Shown: in pieces, positions 42,462 through 45,983 of the stretch | Numbering within the stretch: position 1 is the first letter of the stretch | Layout of the letters: each line of letters starts with the position of its first letter | Assembly (NCBI GenBank): GCA_029268645.1 | Contig: JAQWNI010000184.1 | Coordinates: 1 to 45,983, forward strand | Length of the DNA: 45,983 bases | From: Myxococcota bacterium | Lineage (GTDB): Bacteria; Myxococcota_A; UBA9160; UBA4427 | Direction of reading: 5' to 3' | Notes under the pieces: model-generated | Database searches by the model: none | What the model was told of the DNA's origin: nothing | The model's input: the letters and a program-made list of their open reading frames with translations, nothing else | Position numbers and translations under genes: made by a program

Positions 42462-43906
42462 GCGCTCCCAGAGTTCTCGTTGTCGAGGACGAAAACGCGA
42501 TCCGTCTGGCCCTCAAGGGATTACTCGGTCGAGAAGGCTACGAGGTTGAACTAGCGGAAACAGGCGAGCAAGCCTTGCAGCGGGTTGGATCCGAGACGTA
42601 CGACCTCGTTTTGACGGATCTGGCTCTAGGCGGGGGTGCGAGCGGTTTGGAGGTCTTGAAGGCGACGAAAGAAGCCCGTCCGGAAACCGCGGTGGTGATG
42701 ATCACGGCCCACGGTTCGGAGAAAGTCGCAGTCGAGGCCATGAAGGCCGGCGCGGAGGATTACGTCCCGAAGCCTTTTGACAACGATGAACTCAGAGTTT
42801 TGATTCGCCGAGCACTGGATCGTCAGCGTCTCGAGCGAGAAAACCTCTTGCTTCGCGAGCGGCTTCAGCGCGAATACGGATTTGCAAACCTGGTGGGCTC
42901 CGGTCCAGCCATGAAAAAAGTTTTTGAGACAATCCAGAAAGTGGCCGCGACTGATCTCAGCGTCATGATTCGAGGCGAGAGCGGGACGGGTAAAGAACTG
43001 GTCGCTCAAGCAATCCATGACACCAGCACCCGCAAGAACCAACCCTTTGTGGCAGTCAACTGTGCCGCCATTCATCGCGAATTGGTGGAAAGTGAACTTT
43101 TTGGCCACGAAAAAGGCGCCTTTACCGGGGCGGACAGTCGTCGTCTCGGCCGTTTCGAAGCGGCGGACGCAGGAACAATTTTTTTGGATGAGATCGGCGA
43201 CATGGCCCCTGAAACCCAGGCCAAGGTCTTGCGGGTCCTGGAAGAGAAGAAATTGGAGCGTGTGGGCAGTACGCGCTCCTTGGATGTGGATGTGCGGGTG
43301 ATTTCGGCGACTCATCGAGATCTTGAGGCGCAGGTTGCCCAGGGCGGATTTCGCGAAGACCTCTTTTACCGACTCAAGGTGGTTGCTTTGGAGCTGCCGC
43401 CCCTCCGTGAGCGCAGCGAGGACGTTCCCGCCTTGGCGACCCGTTTTCTGACACAGCTCGCCGAACGGCTAGGACGGCCCGAAAAACCGCTCGCGCCGGC
43501 GGCCCTGACGCGTCTGGTCCAACACAACTGGCCGGGAAATGTTCGAGAGTTGCGCAATGTTCTCGAGCAGGCGTCGGTTCTTTCCTCCGGACCCGAAATC
43601 GAAGAAAGCGACCTACTGCTGGGCGAGTCTCCGAAGGGCGGGCACGTAAAAGCCGGCTCACACGGTTCCGTTGAGCCAGGCCTGTCCTTTGCCGAAGCGA
43701 AGCGTCAAACCATTGAGGGGTTCGAGCGAGCATTTTTGCTCAACGCATTGCGTGATCAGGACGGGAATATTTCTCGTACGGCTCAATCAATTGGGATGGT
43801 TCGACAGAGCTTGCAACAAAAAATTCGCGAATTGGACCTTCGCTCCGAGGACTGGAGCCATGAGTTGCGCGATGTAACGGATTCTGAAAAAGGAGAAAAG
43901 AGATGA
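42458..43906 (+). CDS. NtrC-family sigma-54-dependent response regulator
   Basis: 482 residues in three domains. The receiver has the phospho-acceptor Asp54 (VLTDLALGG) and acidic pocket residues (VVEDE). The AAA+ domain has Walker A GESGTGKE (173-180), the sigma-54 contact loop GAFTGA (220-225) and Walker B TIFLDE (240-245). A Fis-type helix-turn-helix is at the end (GNISRTAQSIGMVRQSLQQKI). It should activate sigma-54 promoters when phosphorylated by the kinase before it; a matching promoter lies upstream of the operon. Both ends overlap neighbouring genes by ATGA. Confidence 0.96.
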   Translation: MSAPRVLVVEDENAIRLALKGLLGREGYEVELAETGEQALQRVGSETYDLVLTDLALGGGASGLEVLKATKEARPETAVVMITAHGSEKVAVEAMKAGAEDYVPKPFDNDELRVLIRRALDRQRLERENLLLRERLQREYGFANLVGSGPAMKKVFETIQKVAATDLSVMIRGESGTGKELVAQAIHDTSTRKNQPFVAVNCAAIHRELVESELFGHEKGAFTGADSRRLGRFEAADAGTIFLDEIGDMAPETQAKVLRVLEEKKLERVGSTRSLDVDVRVISATHRDLEAQVAQGGFREDLFYRLKVVALELPPLRERSEDVPALATRFLTQLAERLGRPEKPLAPAALTRLVQHNWPGNVRELRNVLEQASVLSSGPEIEESDLLLGESPKGGHVKAGSHGSVEPGLSFAEAKRQTIEGFERAFLLNALRDQDGNISRTAQSIGMVRQSLQQKIRELDLRSEDWSHELRDVTDSEKGEKR

Positions 43907-44664
43907 GTGATTTTAGAAGGCCGAGGACGTTGAACCGTCTTCGTAGTCTCGTGAGAGGTTTTTTCGGTCGCTGGGTACGAGAGCGCGAGCAGCAGAGCCC
44001 ACAGATTGTTTACGAACAAGCGATTGATGAGCGAGTCCGCCAATATCGGGAGCTGAAAGAAGCTGTCGCTGGAATTCTCTTCATGCGGAATAAGTTGGAA
44101 GAAGAAATCAATGATCGGCGCGTTGAGATTGCGCGGATGCACGACGACGTGCGTCGGGCGGTTCGGTCGGGCCGAGATGAGATCTCGTTGGGGCTGATTG
44201 GGCAGAAGCAAGCTCTCTTCGAGGACCTAGAGCGTTCCGAGAAGGAGCTTACGACGGTTCGAGATCAGGCCGAGGAGGCGAAGGCCAATTTGATCCGCTT
44301 TCGGGAAGAGATTCGTTCCTTGGTTCGGGAAAAGGGGCGGATGCTGGCCACCTTGGCCAATGCAAAAGCTCGTCGTCGTCTCCGAGTCGCGATCGAGGGC
44401 CTCTCGGTGGATGCGGAAATGGACGCATTGGAGAGCGTACGCGAGCATATTTCTCGAATGGCCATGGAAGGCGATTTGTCTCAAGAGGTTGGAGAGGATG
44501 CCTTAGCGATGCGGCAGCGTCTCAGGGCCTTTAGAGATGAGGGCCGAATGGAATCCGCTCGCTCTGAACTGGAACAGCTCAAACGGGAGTGGGCGAGCCA
44601 TACCCTGTCGGCCGAAGGCATCCACCGGGTCAAGGGGTCAGCCCGAACCGCGCCTGCTGCTTGA
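43903..44664 (+). CDS. pspA: PspA/IM30-family phage-shock-type membrane protein
   Basis: 253 residues, almost all predicted coiled coil from about 35 to 170 (ELKEAVAGILFMRNKLEEEINDRR, then EDLERSEKELTTVRDQAEEAK). The length, helical register and the QYRELKEAVAGIL segment resemble PspA/Vipp1 proteins that stabilise the inner membrane. The N-terminus is amphipathic and basic (RSLVRGFFGRWVRER), as needed for membrane binding. It overlaps the regulator gene by four bases. In enterobacteria pspA is driven by sigma-54 with PspF; here a full kinase-regulator pair sits in the same operon. Confidence 0.8.
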   Translation: MSDFRRPRTLNRLRSLVRGFFGRWVREREQQSPQIVYEQAIDERVRQYRELKEAVAGILFMRNKLEEEINDRRVEIARMHDDVRRAVRSGRDEISLGLIGQKQALFEDLERSEKELTTVRDQAEEAKANLIRFREEIRSLVREKGRMLATLANAKARRRLRVAIEGLSVDAEMDALESVREHISRMAMEGDLSQEVGEDALAMRQRLRAFRDEGRMESARSELEQLKREWASHTLSAEGIHRVKGSARTAPAA

Positions 44665-44753
44665 AGTTCCGAGGGCTGAACTTTCCAGGGTCGCCGCGGA
44701 GCGCGGTCTTCCAGAGCCTGACGGTTTGACTGATTTCGGACTATGCTCCCGTT

Positions 44754-45113
44754 ATGGGATTCCACGTGACCGGGCGGCTTCATCGGAAATTTTCAGCGGA
44801 ACAGAAGACTGAGCGCTTTCGAAAGCGTGATTTCGTGATCGAACTGGCAGAGAACCCCCGCTATCCCCAGTTTGTTCAGTTTCAGCTGACGGGAGATCGC
44901 TGCGAGTCGCTGGATGAGTTTCAGGAAGGGGATGAACTGCGGATTGAGTTCTCTCTGCGCGGACGTGAATGGACCCCCCGCGAGGGCGGAGAACCCCGCT
45001 ACTTCAATAGTCTCGATGTTTGGACCGTGGAACGGGCGACGGCAGGGGCCCACGGTGAGGAACCGCCGCCGCCGGAAGAACCGCCGTCTTTTGCCGACGA
45101 TCCGCCGTTCTAG
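44754..45113 (+). CDS. DUF3127 protein with an SSB-like C-terminal tail
   Basis: 119 residues. The core is FRKRDFVIELAENPRYPQFVQFQLTGD then DEFQEGDELRIEFSLRGREW and YFNSLDVW, the strand pattern of DUF3127, thought to be an OB-like fold. After a Pro/Glu-rich linker the protein ends FADDPPF, close to the DDDIPF tip by which SSB recruits DNA-repair partners. A DNA-related role is inferred. No Shine-Dalgarno precedes the ATG; TATGCT lies six bases upstream with CTGACG 18 bases before it, so the message may be leaderless. Confidence 0.82.
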   Translation: MGFHVTGRLHRKFSAEQKTERFRKRDFVIELAENPRYPQFVQFQLTGDRCESLDEFQEGDELRIEFSLRGREWTPREGGEPRYFNSLDVWTVERATAGAHGEEPPPPEEPPSFADDPPF

Positions 45114-45190
45114 CGCTACCTGCGGTTGACCACCGAATGGTTTTCCGGCGCCCCCGGCGGCGTAGAAGCCTTGAATGACTGGGTGCTGAC

Positions 45191-45983
45191 CTAGCTGTAT
45201 GCTGGCGAGTAAGCCATTTCGCTGATTTGCTTGTCCCAGTCTTTTGAGTCGTGTCGGGCCAAACCCATTTCTTGGAGACAGCGGGCAACGTCTGCGGCCA
45301 CGTGGAGGGAGACGGCGCGGATTTTCGATCGACTGGGGTACAGCATTCCGTCTTCAAAGAAATCGGCTGGTACTTGGGTGGCCAGCGACCGCGCCGCCGC
45401 TAAAAAAGCATCTTGAGGCACGCGGTGGGCGCCGGTGGCGAGAATCGCCATCCCCATGGCGGGGAAGATGTACACGTTGTTGCCCTGGGATGGCTTGATG
45501 CTTTTGCCTTGGCGATCCACCGGTGGCATCGGGGTGCCGCTGGCGAAAAGGCATCGGCCATCGGTCCACTGGTAGGCTTGTTGAGCCGTACATTCGGCGC
45601 GAGAGGTGGGGTTTGAGTAGGGGAAAATGATGGGGCGATCATTGATTTCGGCCATTGCGCGAATCACAGATTCGTTAAAAGCCCCGAAAACGGTGGAGAC
45701 GCCGATGATGGCCGTCGGGCGAAAATTTTGAATGGCCTGGACAAAGTCATCGCAGGGCTCCGCCTTGGCGGCGAAGGGCTTTTGAAAGGGCAACAGGTCC
45801 GTACGGCTTTCGCAAAGCAGACCGTTGACGTCAAACAGCTGAACCGACTTCAAAGCCTCTTCGCGCGAACGGCCGGTTTCCAACTCGATCGATCGGGCGA
45901 TGAGATCGGCGATTCCGGTGCCCGCTGAGCCTGCGCCCAGGAAAAGCACTCGTTGGTCTCCGATCGATTCTTTCTTGGCCACG
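45191..45983 (-). CDS. Malic enzyme, C-terminal part (runs off the window end)
   Basis: NAD(P)-dependent oxidative decarboxylation of malate to pyruvate and CO2. The C-terminal 264 residues are present, starting with DQRVLFLGAGSAGTGIADL, the cofactor motif of the large malic-enzyme class. SNPTSRAECTAQQAYQWT and SQGNNVYIFPAMG are conserved active-site blocks. The frame is open to the window edge and the N-terminal catalytic domain lies beyond it. The ending is convergent with the DUF3127 gene; the 77-bp gap has a weak ACCA/TGGT hairpin with TTTT but no clear terminator. Confidence 0.95.
   Translation of the reverse strand, partial: VAKKESIGDQRVLFLGAGSAGTGIADLIARSIELETGRSREEALKSVQLFDVNGLLCESRTDLLPFQKPFAAKAEPCDDFVQAIQNFRPTAIIGVSTVFGAFNESVIRAMAEINDRPIIFPYSNPTSRAECTAQQAYQWTDGRCLFASGTPMPPVDRQGKSIKPSQGNNVYIFPAMGMAILATGAHRVPQDAFLAAARSLATQVPADFFEDGMLYPSRSKIRAVSLHVAADVARCLQEMGLARHDSKDWDKQISEMAYSPAYS

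Noticed and set aside
45114-45190. Terminator between the DUF3127 and malic enzyme genes
   Set aside because: Only a four-base ACCA/TGGT stem with TTTT is present, too weak to call.

Overview
The window is GC-rich, gene-dense bacterial chromosome with about 40 genes on both strands, short spacers and many GTG or TTG starts. No tRNA, rRNA, insertion sequence, integrase, phage gene or CRISPR array is visible, so it reads as ordinary chromosome of a metabolically versatile organism. An outer membrane is indicated by a patatin protein with its own Omp85-type barrel. Lipoprotein signals, a Cys-rich CGNG/ECDDG-type domain in an exported protease, and many fatty-acid, steroid-like and aromatic catabolic genes suggest a deltaproteobacteria-like lineage (Myxococcota or Binatota type). 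That placement is an inference from gene content only.

Layout. 1-621: 5' part of an ammonium transporter (amt, minus). 1165-3242: membrane metallophosphoesterase coupled to a Nudix hydrolase. 3356-7452 (minus): TPR lipoprotein-like or secreted protein, alpha/beta hydrolase with a Cys nucleophile, and a HAPMO-type Baeyer-Villiger monooxygenase; the last two are translationally coupled and fit an ester-forming/ester-cleaving pair. 7629-11823: acyl-CoA synthetase and a PIB-1 copper ATPase. 11825-14251 (minus): AhpD/CMD-like protein, DCC thiol oxidoreductase and an MFS transporter. 14337-16583: cytosolic molybdopterin oxidoreductase. 16584-18709: two NTF2-fold proteins (one a ketosteroid-isomerase type) divergent from an SDR, closed by a strong bidirectional terminator. 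18776-22664: small secreted protein, haloalkane dehalogenase and ftsH, the last preceded by two tandem hairpins.

22672-27387 (minus): enoyl-CoA hydratase, type Vd patatin autotransporter and lipoprotein sulfatase in close succession. 27654-32750: exported subtilase with seven 53-residue Cys-rich repeats and a C-terminal membrane anchor, then an NTT/MFS-like transporter with a soluble tail. 32747-36499: MaoC dehydratase, YkgJ cysteine-cluster protein, tandem glutaredoxin-like protein coupled to a DUF455 ferritin-like protein, and an FkbM methyltransferase with a lipoprotein signal. 36574-40889: [2Fe-2S] ferredoxin and a xanthine-dehydrogenase-family molybdenum hydroxylase operon (FAD, FeS and Mo subunits plus a MoaD-like protein).

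40890-44664 is the most system-like part. A 405-bp leader holds two perfect dyads and a near-consensus sigma-54 promoter in front of three genes joined by ATGA overlaps: membrane histidine kinase, NtrC-type sigma-54 activator and PspA/IM30 protein. The arrangement predicts an autoregulated envelope-stress circuit in which a two-component system replaces PspF. The window ends with a DUF3127 protein carrying an SSB-like tail and the 3' part of a malic enzyme (minus).
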